DNA of 64,000 bases from JANQRA01 sp035762545 (GTDB lineage: Bacteria > Actinomycetota > Acidimicrobiia > Spongiisociales > ZC4RG35), in contig DASTOM010000029.1 in assembly GCA_035762545.1 (NCBI GenBank), positions 1 through 64,000 on the forward strand, given 5' to 3'. The notes below the pieces were generated by a model. That model was given only the letters and a program-made list of their open reading frames with translations. It did no database searches and was not told the origin of the DNA. This document shows positions 34,538 to 43,622 of the stretch, piece by piece. A program made the position numbers and the translations under genes. Positions within the stretch are counted from its first letter, which is position 1; each line of letters starts with the position of its first letter.

Positions 34538-35624
34538 TGGGCTCCCGCAGCAGGGTGAGCGCCAGTTCCAGCTCCCTGATGGCGTCCGGAACCGTCTCCT
34601 CGGCGTACCGGAGCATCAGGGCCCGCCAGGCCTCACGCTGCAACGATCGCGCCAGGGCCCAGTAGGCATGCCCTCTGACCAACGAGGAACGGTGGGTGAA
34701 GTGATCGAGGATCGTCTCTACCGCCTCCGGTTCCCGCGAGTTGCCCGCCGCGATCAGCAGGTTTCGTCTCAGGAAACGAGGGTCGCGGTGAGGGACGTAG
34801 AACCACCCGAATCGGTCGATCAACTCGGCGTCCGACAGCGCAAGCAGCCTGGCAAACGACAGAGTCTCCGAGTGTGACGCATGCCGGGCAAGGCTCGGCC
34901 CGCCCGGCGGACACGAGGTCAGGCAGTCGTCGCACCCGTAGATCCGTCTCTCGATCAGGGGGCGCACCCAATGGGGAATCGACCCCGACGTTTGCAGCCA
35001 GGTGGAGATGCAACGTCGCGCGTCTAGACCGCCGTCGGTGATGGCCCCGGTGGGACAGGCCGGGATACACGCCACGCAGGTGCCACACGTGCGGACCATC
35101 GGGGCCGTCGGCTCGAGCCCGGCGTCCGTGGCCACCGAGCCCAGCAGCAGCCAGGGGCCGTGTCCGGGGGTGAGGAGCATGGTGCTCTTCCCGATCCACC
35201 CGACGCCGGCCCGTGCCGCTGCAGCCCGGTCGACCAGACGATTGTCGTCGAGGATCACCTCACCGCGGTGCCGCGCGGATTCCAGTTGGCCGACGATCGC
35301 ATCACCGATCTCCCGCAGAGGGGCGTAGTGATCCCCGGTGGCGAACCGGCCCACCACGGGCCCGGTGGTGGCGGGCTCGGCCGACGTCGGCAGATAGCCG
35401 TGAGCGAACACAACAAGGCTCTTCGCCCAGGGAAAGCTGGCGGTGATGTCGGTGGCGGTGATCGGGTCGTCGTAGGTGAAGTGGAGGGGCCCGGAGAGCC
35501 CTGTTGCTTTGTGCCGACGCAATGTGTCGCGTGCTGCACCGAACACGTCGACACCGGTGACGCCGAACGCCACCGCGCCGCGCTCGCCCGCAACCCTCTG
35601 CAATGTCGATGTGTCGATTACCAA
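34527..35624 (-). CDS. queG: Epoxyqueuosine reductase QueG
   Basis: This protein of about 365 residues reduces epoxyqueuosine in tRNA wobble modification with a cobalamin cofactor and two [4Fe-4S] clusters. The clusters use CGTCVACIPACP and CDDCLTSCP. The VDRAAAARAGVGWIGKSTML stretch marks the active site. A HEAT-like C-terminal helix pair follows. Start codon is unclear: TTG 35624 is used here; an ATC at 35618 with TACCCT 12 nt upstream is a leaderless option. No other queuosine gene is in the window. Confidence 0.85.
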   Translation of the reverse strand: MVIDTSTLQRVAGERGAVAFGVTGVDVFGAARDTLRRHKATGLSGPLHFTYDDPITATDITASFPWAKSLVVFAHGYLPTSAEPATTGPVVGRFATGDHYAPLREIGDAIVGQLESARHRGEVILDDNRLVDRAAAARAGVGWIGKSTMLLTPGHGPWLLLGSVATDAGLEPTAPMVRTCGTCVACIPACPTGAITDGGLDARRCISTWLQTSGSIPHWVRPLIERRIYGCDDCLTSCPPGGPSLARHASHSETLSFARLLALSDAELIDRFGWFYVPHRDPRFLRRNLLIAAGNSREPEAVETILDHFTHRSSLVRGHAYWALARSLQREAWRALMLRYAEETVPDAIRELELALTLLREPNGS

Positions 35625-35647
35625 AGGGTAAGGGTCTCCCGTAGAAT
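35618..35647 (+). promoter_or_regulatory. Promoter of the rpsB operon
   Basis: TTACCA and TAGAAT stand 18 bp apart, a fair -35/-10 pair. The leader to rpsB is about 115 nt. The rpsB start has AAAGGAGC 4 nt upstream. The divergent queG start overlaps this promoter. Confidence 0.5.
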
Positions 35648-35769
35648 CTCCCCCATCACGCACGCCCGCGAATCCCTCACTGGTGCGCGCATGTCGCGAG
35701 ACGAGGGACACATCGTCGAGATGTGGGGTTCATCCCATCGGGCGGAGGTACAACCAGAAAGGAGCAGTT

Positions 35770-36498
35770 GTGGCTGAAGTCACAATGAAACAGCTCTTGG
35801 AGGCCGGCGTCCATTTCGGGCATCAGACCCGTCGCTGGGACCCCAAGATGCGCCCGTATATCTACGGGGAGCGCAACGGAATCCACATCGTCGACCTGCG
35901 ACAGACCGTCACCCAGGTCGCCGATGCCATCGAGTTCGTCAAGGAGATCGCCATCAACGGCGGCTCCGTCCTCTTCGTGGGGACCAAGAAGCAGGCCCAG
36001 TCCGCGGTCGAGGAGGCCGCCAAGAGGTCCGGCTCGCCTTGGGTCAACTACCGCTGGCTCGGTGGGATGCTGACCAACTTCGCGACGATCCAGAAGCGAG
36101 TCTTCTACATGAAAGAGCTCCGTCGTCTCGAGCAGACCGGCGACATGAACAAGCTCCCCAAAAAGGAGCGTCTCAAGCTGCGTCGTGAGCTGGAGAAGCT
36201 CGAGCTCAACCTTGGTGGCGTCGCCGACATGACCCGGCTCCCAGAGGCCGTGTTCATCGTCGACGTCAACACCGAGGCCACCGCGATCAAAGAGGCCGAC
36301 CGTCTCGGCATCCCGATCATCGCCCTGGTCGACACCAATTCGGACCCCGACCCGGTCGATTACGTCATCCCCGGCAACGACGACGCCATCCGCGCCGCAG
36401 ATCTGATCGCCAGCGCCCTCGCCGACGCCATCGTGGAGGGCAAGGAAATCGGCTCGAAAAAGAAGCCGAAGGGCGAAGAGGCGTCCGACGATGAGTGA
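35770..36498 (+). CDS. rpsB: 30S ribosomal protein uS2
   Basis: This protein of 242 residues is full-length uS2 (MKQLLEAGVHFGHQTRRWDPKM near the start, FVGTKKQAQ, then PRWLGGMLTNF-like elements). I chose GTG 35770 because AAAGGAGC precedes it; the longer frame upstream is leader. It is first in rpsB-tsf-pyrH-frr and overlaps tsf by 8 nt. Confidence 0.96.
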   Translation: MAEVTMKQLLEAGVHFGHQTRRWDPKMRPYIYGERNGIHIVDLRQTVTQVADAIEFVKEIAINGGSVLFVGTKKQAQSAVEEAAKRSGSPWVNYRWLGGMLTNFATIQKRVFYMKELRRLEQTGDMNKLPKKERLKLRRELEKLELNLGGVADMTRLPEAVFIVDVNTEATAIKEADRLGIPIIALVDTNSDPDPVDYVIPGNDDAIRAADLIASALADAIVEGKEIGSKKKPKGEEASDDE

Positions 36499-37102
36499 GA
36501 TCACGGCCAAAGACATCCAGAGGCTCCGCCAGGAGGCGGGGGTCGGGATGATGGACGCCAAGAAGGCACTCACCGACGCCGGAGGCGACTTCGACAAGGC
36601 CTTCGAGCTCCTCCGTGAGCGGGGGCAGGCCAAGATGGCCAAGCGCGCCGACCGTGAGGCGAGCGAGGGGACCATCGGCAGCTACATCCACATCCAGAAC
36701 GACCGACCCGTGCTCGGTGTTCTCGTGGAGCTCTCCTGCGAGACCGACTTCGTCGCCAAGAGCGAGGAGTTCAGACAGACCGCCGACGACATCGCCATGC
36801 ACGTCAGCTGGTCGAACCCCGAATGGGTCACTCGGGACCAGGTCGACGAGGGCGCACTAGCCAAGGAGCGGGAGTTGATCGCCCGCCAGGCCGCCGCCGA
36901 AGGCAAGCCCGAAGACGTGGTGGAGCGGATCGTCGACGGGAAGATCGAGTCCTGGTACGCCGAGAACGTTCTCTACGACCAGAAATTCGTCAACCCGGAA
37001 CGCTATGAGGGCACGGTGGGCGATATGGTCGGCGCTCTCGCCTCCAAGATGGGCGAGAACATCTCAGTGCGACGTGTGGCCAGAGTCGCCGTTGGTGCCT
37101 AG
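36491..37102 (+). CDS. tsf: Elongation factor Ts, short form
   Basis: This protein of 203 residues reloads EF-Tu with GTP. The N-terminal UBA-like part (ITAKDIQRLRQEAGVGMMDAKKAL) and core (VELSCETDFVAKSEEF) are clear. Its length is near that of Thermus EF-Ts (about 196) and below the 270-280 of many other bacteria, so one half of the core repeat is missing. It overlaps rpsB. Confidence 0.94.
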   Translation: MSEITAKDIQRLRQEAGVGMMDAKKALTDAGGDFDKAFELLRERGQAKMAKRADREASEGTIGSYIHIQNDRPVLGVLVELSCETDFVAKSEEFRQTADDIAMHVSWSNPEWVTRDQVDEGALAKERELIARQAAAEGKPEDVVERIVDGKIESWYAENVLYDQKFVNPERYEGTVGDMVGALASKMGENISVRRVARVAVGA

Positions 37103-37111
37103 GGAGACAGC

Positions 37112-37828
37112 TTGACCGAGCCAACCAAACGACGGGTCCTCCTCAAACTCTCGGGTGAGGCCTTTGCCGACCCCGAGCTTGGATATGGCATCGACCCGCT
37201 GACGGTTCAGCGTGTCGCCGAGGAGATCGCCGCCGCACAGCGCGCCGGTGTCGAAGTGGCTGTTGTCGTCGGTGGCGGCAACATCTTCCGTGGCGTTTCC
37301 CAGGCGGCCAAGGGCATGGACCCGGCCAACGCCGACTACATGGGGATGCTGGCCACTGTGATCAACGCCCTTGCGCTCCGGGACGCCCTGGAGAACGCGG
37401 GGGTCCAGACCCGTGTCCAGAGTGCGATCACGATGCAGGAGCTGGCCGAGCCGTACATCCGGCTCCGGGCCATCCGTCACCTCGAGAAGGGGCGGGTTGT
37501 GGTCTTCGCCGCCGGCACCGGGAACCCCTTCTTCACCACGGACACCACCGCGGCACTGCGGGCGATCGAGATCAACGCCGACGCCCTGCTCAAGGCGTCC
37601 AAGGTCGACGGGGTCTACGACTCGGACCCCAGGACGAATGACACGGCCGCCAAGCTGACCGAGCTCACCTACATGGAGTTCATCGCCCAGGAACTACAGG
37701 TCATGGACACCACCGCAGTTACGATGTGCAAAGAGCACAAGGTGCCGATCCATGTCTTCGACATGACCGTCCCTGGGAACATCGTCAGAGCAGTTCAGGG
37801 CGACCAGATCGGTACTGTCGTTCACTGA
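37112..37828 (+). CDS. pyrH: UMP kinase PyrH
   Basis: This protein of 238 residues phosphorylates UMP to UDP. Family marks are RRVLLKLSGEAF, VVVGGGNIFRG and FAAGTGNPFFTTDTTAALRA. The start is TTG 37112 behind AGGGAG. It lies between tsf and frr. Confidence 0.95.
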   Translation: MTEPTKRRVLLKLSGEAFADPELGYGIDPLTVQRVAEEIAAAQRAGVEVAVVVGGGNIFRGVSQAAKGMDPANADYMGMLATVINALALRDALENAGVQTRVQSAITMQELAEPYIRLRAIRHLEKGRVVVFAAGTGNPFFTTDTTAALRAIEINADALLKASKVDGVYDSDPRTNDTAAKLTELTYMEFIAQELQVMDTTAVTMCKEHKVPIHVFDMTVPGNIVRAVQGDQIGTVVH

Positions 37829-37843
37829 AGCACTGAGGAACCC

Positions 37844-38395
37844 ATGATCAGCGACCTGTTGAGCGAAGCCGAGCACAAGATGGACCAGGCGGTCGACCAC
37901 GTCGCCACCGAGTTCTCGACCGTTCGCAGCGGGCGGGCCAATCCCCAACTCCTCCATCGCATCCAGGTCCAGTACTACGGGTCCCCGACCCCGCTCCAGC
38001 AACTCGCCTCGATCGCTGTGCCCGAGCCCCGGATGCTCGTTGTCCAGCCATTCGACAAGTCCACGGTTTCCGACATCGAGCGTGCGATCCAGCAGGCGGA
38101 CCTCGGTCTCAACCCGACCAACGACGGTGCGGTGGTCCGCATCGCCTTCCCACCGCTCACCGAGGAGCGGCGCAAGGAACTCATCAAGGTGGTCCGCAAC
38201 ATGGCGGAGGAAGGGCGAGTGTCGGTACGGAACGTGCGTCGCCATGCCAAGTCCGACATGGAGGCATTGCACGGAGAGATATCCGACGATGACATCCGGA
38301 GGGGCGAAGACGAGCTTCAGAAGCTCACCGACCGGTTCATCGAGCGCATAGACGAGATCTTGGGAAACAAAGAGGAAGAGCTCCTAGAGGTCTGA
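37844..38395 (+). CDS. frr: Ribosome recycling factor
   Basis: This protein of 183 residues splits post-termination ribosomes with EF-G. The pattern FSTVRSGRANPQLL, LQQLASIAVPEPRMLVVQPFD and RRHAKSDM confirms it. Its stop is directly adjacent to the cdsA start. Confidence 0.96.
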   Translation: MISDLLSEAEHKMDQAVDHVATEFSTVRSGRANPQLLHRIQVQYYGSPTPLQQLASIAVPEPRMLVVQPFDKSTVSDIERAIQQADLGLNPTNDGAVVRIAFPPLTEERRKELIKVVRNMAEEGRVSVRNVRRHAKSDMEALHGEISDDDIRRGEDELQKLTDRFIERIDEILGNKEEELLEV

Positions 38396-39598
38396 GTGTC
38401 TGACAGGGAAAGCAACGAAGAGCAGACCCCGGATGATGTAGTCGAGGAACTGCAGTTCGAGCTCGAAGACGACAGTCCCGACGACGACTCGACAGAACCT
38501 GCCGAGACCGAGGCCCCCGAAGCTGGAGTCGGCGTCGACGACGGCGGTCCCGATTGGGAGGCGATGGCCAGACCCTCCTCGATCGATGACATCACTTCCG
38601 AGGACTATCTGCGAGGGACGACCCAGGAGTATCAGGGCCTTGCCGAGGAGGTAGAGCGAGCCTCCGCCGAGGAATGGGAGCAGCAGGCGGTCGCGGCCAG
38701 CCTGCCCGGGGTCGACTCGGGTCTGGTCGGGTTCGGCGACGTTTCCGGCACCGAGTCCGAGTCGGAGGAGTCCTACGAGGCAGCGGAGCAGGCCGCCTCA
38801 TCCGACCTCGCACTCAGGGTGGGTTCCGCACTGGTGATCTTCGGCCTGTTCCTGGGCAGCCTCATCCTCGGGGGATGGTGGTTCACGGTCTTCGTGATCT
38901 TGTTGATGATCGTCTCGGTTGGAGAGTTCTATGCCACGCTGCGCACCCGGGGGTATCGCCCGCTAGCCCTGTTCGGATTGCTCGGTGTCATCCTGATGGG
39001 AGTCGGAGCCCAGATGGTCGGGCCACTGGCGATAGGCGGTTGGGCTGCCGCTACTGCCGTGGCCACGGTGCTCTTCTTCTCGCTGACACCCCGACGCAAC
39101 GCCCTGTCCAACACCGCAGTGACGATCCTCGGCTACGCATGGACGGGGATGCTCGCCTTCGCAATCCTGATAGCGCTTGGCCCCCATCCGGTCTCCCACA
39201 TCTTCTTTCTTGTCTTCGTGATCGCCAGCAACGACATAGGCGCCTACTTCGTGGGACGGGGATTCGGCCGACGACGTCTCGCCCCCCGGGTTTCGCCGAA
39301 CAAGACGGTCGAAGGTTTCATCGGGGGCCTCCTGCTCGGTGCGGTGGTCGCCTCCGTGCTCGCCGTCTTCCCGCCGTGGGAGGAGATCGGGATCTCCAAG
39401 GGACTCGTCACGGCGGTCCTGGTTGGATTCCTGGCCCCGATCGGTGATCTCGCCGAGTCGATGGTGAAGCGCTCAGTCGACGTCAAGGACATGGGATCGG
39501 TGCTTCCGGGTCACGGCGGCATGCTCGACCGCATCGATGGCTTCCTGTTCACCGTACCCGCCGTGTACATCCTGTTCCGGGGGTTCGGGCTCCTGTGA
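38396..39598 (+). CDS. cdsA: Phosphatidate cytidylyltransferase CdsA with long acidic N-terminus
   Basis: This protein of 400 residues makes CDP-diacylglycerol for phospholipid synthesis. The signature KRSVDVKDMGSVLPGHGGM followed by LDRIDG (about 360-385) is intact, with about seven membrane helices in the last 270 residues. The first 130 residues are acidic and Ser-rich, without a fold I can name, and are not part of the usual enzyme of 260-300 residues. Confidence 0.92.
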   Translation: MSDRESNEEQTPDDVVEELQFELEDDSPDDDSTEPAETEAPEAGVGVDDGGPDWEAMARPSSIDDITSEDYLRGTTQEYQGLAEEVERASAEEWEQQAVAASLPGVDSGLVGFGDVSGTESESEESYEAAEQAASSDLALRVGSALVIFGLFLGSLILGGWWFTVFVILLMIVSVGEFYATLRTRGYRPLALFGLLGVILMGVGAQMVGPLAIGGWAAATAVATVLFFSLTPRRNALSNTAVTILGYAWTGMLAFAILIALGPHPVSHIFFLVFVIASNDIGAYFVGRGFGRRRLAPRVSPNKTVEGFIGGLLLGAVVASVLAVFPPWEEIGISKGLVTAVLVGFLAPIGDLAESMVKRSVDVKDMGSVLPGHGGMLDRIDGFLFTVPAVYILFRGFGLL

Positions 39599-40740
39599 GC
39601 AATGCCCTGGTCGTCCTGGGGGCGACCGGTTCGATAGGCACCCAGACCCTGGAAGTGGCTGACCGTCTCGGTCTCGAGGTGGCCGTCGTCGCAGCCCGCT
39701 CTCCATCGGCCGAGCTCCTCGCCATCGCCAACAGGTATCCCGACGCCCGGGTGGTTATCGCCGGTGGTGCCGGCCAGGATCGGGATGACTTCGTGGCTGC
39801 TGCGACGAATCCGGTGTCGTTCGGGACCGACGAGATCGAGGCGAGTGCCGGCGTGTCCGGACACACCGTGGTCAACGGGATCGTCGGTGTGGCCGGGCTG
39901 CGTGCCACGGTGGCCGCCCTCGAGGCCGGAAATCGGGTCGCCCTCGCCAACAAGGAGAGTCTCGTCGCCGGGGGGCCGGTGGTCATGGAGGCTCTCGAAC
40001 GGGGGGCCGGTGAGCTGATCCCCGTCGACAGCGAGCACTCGGCCCTTCATCAGTGTCTCGCCGGAGAGCCGCGCGGCACGGTCAGCAGGCTGATCCTCAC
40101 CGCCTCCGGCGGCCCGTTTCGTGGGCGAAGCCGGGAGTCGCTGGCGGAAGTGACATCGGACGAGGCGCTCCGTCACCCGACGTGGAGCATGGGGCCGAGG
40201 ATCACGATCGATTCGGCGACGATGTTCAACAAGGGTCTCGAGATCGTGGAGGCCCATCATCTGTTCGGCATCGATTTCGACCGGATCGAGGTCCTCGTTC
40301 ACCCCCAGTCGATCCTCCACTCCGCGGTCGAGTTCGCCGATGGCGCCTGGAAAGGCCATCTCGGCCATCCCGACATGCGAATCCCCATCCAGTACGCCAT
40401 CACATACCCCGACCGAAGCCCCTCGCCGGTCGACCGGTTCACCCTTGCGGGTTTGGATCTGGCCTTCGAGGCCCCCGACTTCGATGCCTTTCCCGCACTT
40501 TCCATCGCCTACGCCGCGGGCAGGGCAGGAGGGTCGGCACCGGCTGTCATGAACGGGGCCGATGAGGTGGCGGTGGAGGCATTTCTGCAGGGTAGGCTTG
40601 GTTTTCTCGGGATTCCCGAGGTGGTGCAGCGGACCATCGAAGCCGTCGAGACGACCCCACTCGAAACCGTCGACGACGTGCTCGCCGCCGACCGCGAGGC
40701 TCGTTCGGTGGCAGCTTCGCTGATCGCCGGCGCCTGCTGA
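39595..40740 (+). CDS. dxr: 1-deoxy-D-xylulose 5-phosphate reductoisomerase Dxr
   Basis: This protein of 381 residues makes methylerythritol phosphate in the non-mevalonate isoprenoid route. NADPH site GATGSIGTQTLEV (about 9-21), NKESLVAGG, SEHSALHQCL and the HPQSILHSAVEF motif are all present. The start overlaps cdsA by 4 nt. IspG of the same pathway is encoded two genes on. Confidence 0.95.
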   Translation: MSNALVVLGATGSIGTQTLEVADRLGLEVAVVAARSPSAELLAIANRYPDARVVIAGGAGQDRDDFVAAATNPVSFGTDEIEASAGVSGHTVVNGIVGVAGLRATVAALEAGNRVALANKESLVAGGPVVMEALERGAGELIPVDSEHSALHQCLAGEPRGTVSRLILTASGGPFRGRSRESLAEVTSDEALRHPTWSMGPRITIDSATMFNKGLEIVEAHHLFGIDFDRIEVLVHPQSILHSAVEFADGAWKGHLGHPDMRIPIQYAITYPDRSPSPVDRFTLAGLDLAFEAPDFDAFPALSIAYAAGRAGGSAPAVMNGADEVAVEAFLQGRLGFLGIPEVVQRTIEAVETTPLETVDDVLAADREARSVAASLIAGAC

Positions 40741-40769
40741 TAGACCCGCCCGAGAGGTAATCTCAGGGA

Positions 40770-41855
40770 ATGCTTGGGGGAATAGCCGCCGCCGTAGCGA
40801 TCATCCTCTTCGTCACCGCACACGAAGCTGGCCACTTCTTCGCGGCCAAGGCGACCGGCATGAAGGCCACCGAGTTCTTCTTCGGGTTCGGTCCCCGTCT
40901 CTGGTCGACGCGGAAGGGCGAGACGGAGTACGGCATCAAGGCCGTGCCCCTCGGTGGCTACGTCCGGATCATCGGGATGAACCCGCTCGAAGAGGTCGCC
41001 ATCGAGGACATGGGTCGGACCTACCGGGAGAAGAAGTTCTGGGAGAAGTCCGTCGTTGTCCTCGCCGGCGTCGGCACCAACTTCCTCATCGCTTTCGTCA
41101 TGTTCCTCGGGATCTTTCTGGCGAACGGAGTCACCGAACCGACCACAACGATCAACGAGGTGGTCCCGGGCTCCCCGGCTGCGGAGGCAGGCCTCGAACC
41201 GGGGGACCAGGTCGTCGCTATCGGCGAACAGCCGATCGAATCATGGGAAGACATCACGGTAGGACTCACCGAGGCGGGCCCCGGTCCCACCACCATCGGT
41301 GTGGAGCGGGACGGCTCGGTGATCTATCTCGACGTCGTCCTCGAGGAGAGCGAGACGAATCCAGGCACCGGTTACCTCGGCGTCTCACCCGAGGCGCAGA
41401 ACCTCCCCGTCGGGTTCTTCGAGGGGATCGGGATGGCAGGTCAAACCGTGTGGAGCGGGATCCAGGACACCTTCTACTCGCTCTACCAGATGTTCCGTCC
41501 CTCGAGCCTGGCCCAGTACTTCGGAGTTCTCGGCGGTGACACCGACGTGCCGAACGAGATTCGGCCGGTCAGCCCGATCGGCATCGTTTCGATAGGCAGT
41601 CAGACCGCCGGTGACTTGACCGCCTTCATCGGGATCTTGGCGTACGTCAACGTCATCCTCGCCACTATCAACCTCCTGCCACTGTTCCCCCTCGACGGCG
41701 GGCACTTCGCCGTTGCCGTCTACGAGAAACTGACCGGTCGCGAAGCCAACATGCGCAAGCTCATGCCGGTGGCGGCAGCGGTGATCGGGACTCTCTTCTT
41801 CCTGGGATTCGTGGCGATCATCCTCGACATCGCCAACCCGATCAGCTTCGGCTGA
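40770..41855 (+). CDS. rseP: Site-2 protease RseP family
   Basis: This protein of 361 residues cuts membrane-bound regulators such as anti-sigma factors. The zinc motif is in VTAHEAGHFF (HEXXH, about 18-22), one PDZ domain spans about 120-200, and the PLFPLDGGHF motif (third ligand Asp) is near 305. ATG 40770 has TAATCT 12 nt upstream, so it has its own leaderless promoter. Confidence 0.92.
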   Translation: MLGGIAAAVAIILFVTAHEAGHFFAAKATGMKATEFFFGFGPRLWSTRKGETEYGIKAVPLGGYVRIIGMNPLEEVAIEDMGRTYREKKFWEKSVVVLAGVGTNFLIAFVMFLGIFLANGVTEPTTTINEVVPGSPAAEAGLEPGDQVVAIGEQPIESWEDITVGLTEAGPGPTTIGVERDGSVIYLDVVLEESETNPGTGYLGVSPEAQNLPVGFFEGIGMAGQTVWSGIQDTFYSLYQMFRPSSLAQYFGVLGGDTDVPNEIRPVSPIGIVSIGSQTAGDLTAFIGILAYVNVILATINLLPLFPLDGGHFAVAVYEKLTGREANMRKLMPVAAAVIGTLFFLGFVAIILDIANPISFG

Positions 41856-41883
41856 GCCCAGCCCCCCTCTACCCTTTGGTCTT

Positions 41884-43107
41884 GTGAGCATCGAGAGACG
41901 GATGACCCGTCAGCTCAGAGTCGGAGACGTCCCCGTAGGCGGCGGTGCGCCCATCAGCGTGCAGTCGATGACGACCACGAAGACCGCCGACGTCGATGGG
42001 ACTCTCGCCCAGGTGTATGCCCTGGCCGGCGCCGGTGCCGACATCGTCCGCATCACCTGCAACGAGGTCGAGGCGGCCCAGGGGCTCGCCGAGATCGTCC
42101 CGAGAAGCCCGGTGCCGATCATCGCCGACATCCACTACCAGTACCGCCTCGCCCTGGCGGCCATGGAGGCGGGGGTCCAGGGTCTACGGCTCAATCCGGG
42201 AAACATTCGGAAAGAAGACCAGATCAAGACGGTTGCTCGTGAGGCTAGGGATCGGGGCCTGCCCATCCGGATCGGCGTGAACGCGGGCTCACTCGACAAA
42301 GACCTCATGGACAAGTACGGGTCGGCGGTGCCCGAGGCCCTGGTCGAGTCGGCGCTCATCGAGGCCCGATACCTCGAGGAGGTCGACTTCACCGACATCA
42401 AGATCTCGGTGAAGCACTCCAACGTCAGGTCGATGGTCGAGTCCTATCGGCTGCTCTCAGAGACCGTCGACTACCCGCTGCACCTGGGGGTGACCGAAGC
42501 CGGCCCTCCGCCCGCCGGGCTGATCAAGTCGGTCGCCGGGATCGGGACCCTGCTCAACGAGGGCATCGGCGACACCATCCGGTTCTCCCTGACCGCAGAT
42601 CCTGTCGAAGAGGCCAAGGCCGGTCGCCAGCTGCTCGAGTTCCTCGGCTTGAGGGAGCGCAAGGGCCTCGACCTGATCGCATGCCCCTCGTGTGGCCGTG
42701 CCGAGGTGGACGTCATCGAGGTGGCGACCAAGGCGCAGCAAGCCCTCGAGGCAGCGAATCTCCCGATCCAGGTCGCCGTGATGGGATGTGTGGTGAACGG
42801 GCCCGGTGAGGCCCGGGAGGCAGACATTGGGATCGCTGCGGGACGGGGGAGAGGCCACCTCTTCATAAAGGGACAGGTGGTCCGGGTGGTTCCCGAGGCT
42901 GAGATGGTGGAAGCACTGCTCGACGAGGCCCAAAAGCTCGTCGACGAAGGTCTGGAGGCCCGGCTCGCCCACGCCGACGCCAACGCCGAGGAGATCGCCG
43001 CCGCCGAGCGTCTGCAGCTGATCGAGATCCGTGGCGACGCCAACAATGCCCAGGAGAGGCGGGCGGCGGTAGCCGAGATAGCGTCTCAGGTTTCGCCTGA
43101 GACGTAG
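41884..43107 (+). CDS. ispG: 4-hydroxy-3-methylbut-2-enyl diphosphate synthase IspG
   Basis: This protein of 407 residues is the [4Fe-4S] enzyme of the MEP route. The TIM-barrel start is RQLRVGDVPVGGGAPISVQSM in outline, and the cluster ligands lie in CPSCGRAE (about 267-270) and GCVVNGPGEA (about 302). The start is GTG with TACCCT 14 nt upstream. The last codons form one arm of a hairpin that covers the stop region. Confidence 0.94.
   Translation: MSIERRMTRQLRVGDVPVGGGAPISVQSMTTTKTADVDGTLAQVYALAGAGADIVRITCNEVEAAQGLAEIVPRSPVPIIADIHYQYRLALAAMEAGVQGLRLNPGNIRKEDQIKTVAREARDRGLPIRIGVNAGSLDKDLMDKYGSAVPEALVESALIEARYLEEVDFTDIKISVKHSNVRSMVESYRLLSETVDYPLHLGVTEAGPPPAGLIKSVAGIGTLLNEGIGDTIRFSLTADPVEEAKAGRQLLEFLGLRERKGLDLIACPSCGRAEVDVIEVATKAQQALEAANLPIQVAVMGCVVNGPGEAREADIGIAAGRGRGHLFIKGQVVRVVPEAEMVEALLDEAQKLVDEGLEARLAHADANAEEIAAAERLQLIEIRGDANNAQERRAAVAEIASQVSPET
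43082..43104. terminator. Hairpin at the convergent ispG/lipoprotein end
   Basis: CGTCTCAGG and CCTGAGACG form a 9-bp stem with a 5-nt loop TTTCG. It lies in the last codons of ispG. No run of T follows, so a classical terminator is uncertain. It could protect the mRNA end or belong to the palindromic-element family. Confidence 0.45.
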
Positions 43108-43132
43108 GGAGTCGTCCGCAGCACAGGCGGGA

Positions 43133-43540
43133 CTAACTCTCTCTCACCACCAACGAGGTTGCCAGTCGGATCCCGGAGTCGTCGATGCACACCAGGGCGT
43201 AGTCTCCGGGGCCAACGCTCACCGTCTCCTCGACACCATCCAACGCGTCGGACGTGGACAACTCGACCTCCACGACCGGTTGCGCCCACGACGGCAACCC
43301 CGAGCCGATCGTCTGACCCAACTCGGCGTAGGTGTGTTCGTCCGTCAGCTCGACCAGAACGACCGTTGCCTCGGTGATGCCGTTCAGGGAGAGGCTGACG
43401 CTGACATCGCCCTCGGACATCTGGTTCTGGCCCTGATAGACGCAGTCGGGCATGGTCACAGCCATGGTGACCGGCTCCACCTGGCCGCAGCCCGCGATCG
43501 ACATGGCCGCCACGACGATGATTAGGTGCGTCGGGCGCAT
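43133..43540 (-). CDS. Small predicted lipoprotein
   Basis: This protein of 135 residues begins MRPTHLIIVVAAMSIAGCG, a short signal with lipobox SIAGC. The rest is beta-rich and contains three further Cys. No family is recognised. ATG 43540 has TACTTT 12 nt upstream. It is convergent with ispG and divergent from proS. Confidence 0.75.
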   Translation of the reverse strand: MRPTHLIIVVAAMSIAGCGQVEPVTMAVTMPDCVYQGQNQMSEGDVSVSLSLNGITEATVVLVELTDEHTYAELGQTIGSGLPSWAQPVVEVELSTSDALDGVEETVSVGPGDYALVCIDDSGIRLATSLVVRES

Positions 43541-43622
43541 GGGATCAAAGTAACCGTGGCGCGGCGATCCGGCTGGAAAGTCGTGGGGGTTGAGAATGCT
43601 CCATGACTACCGTCCCCACCCG

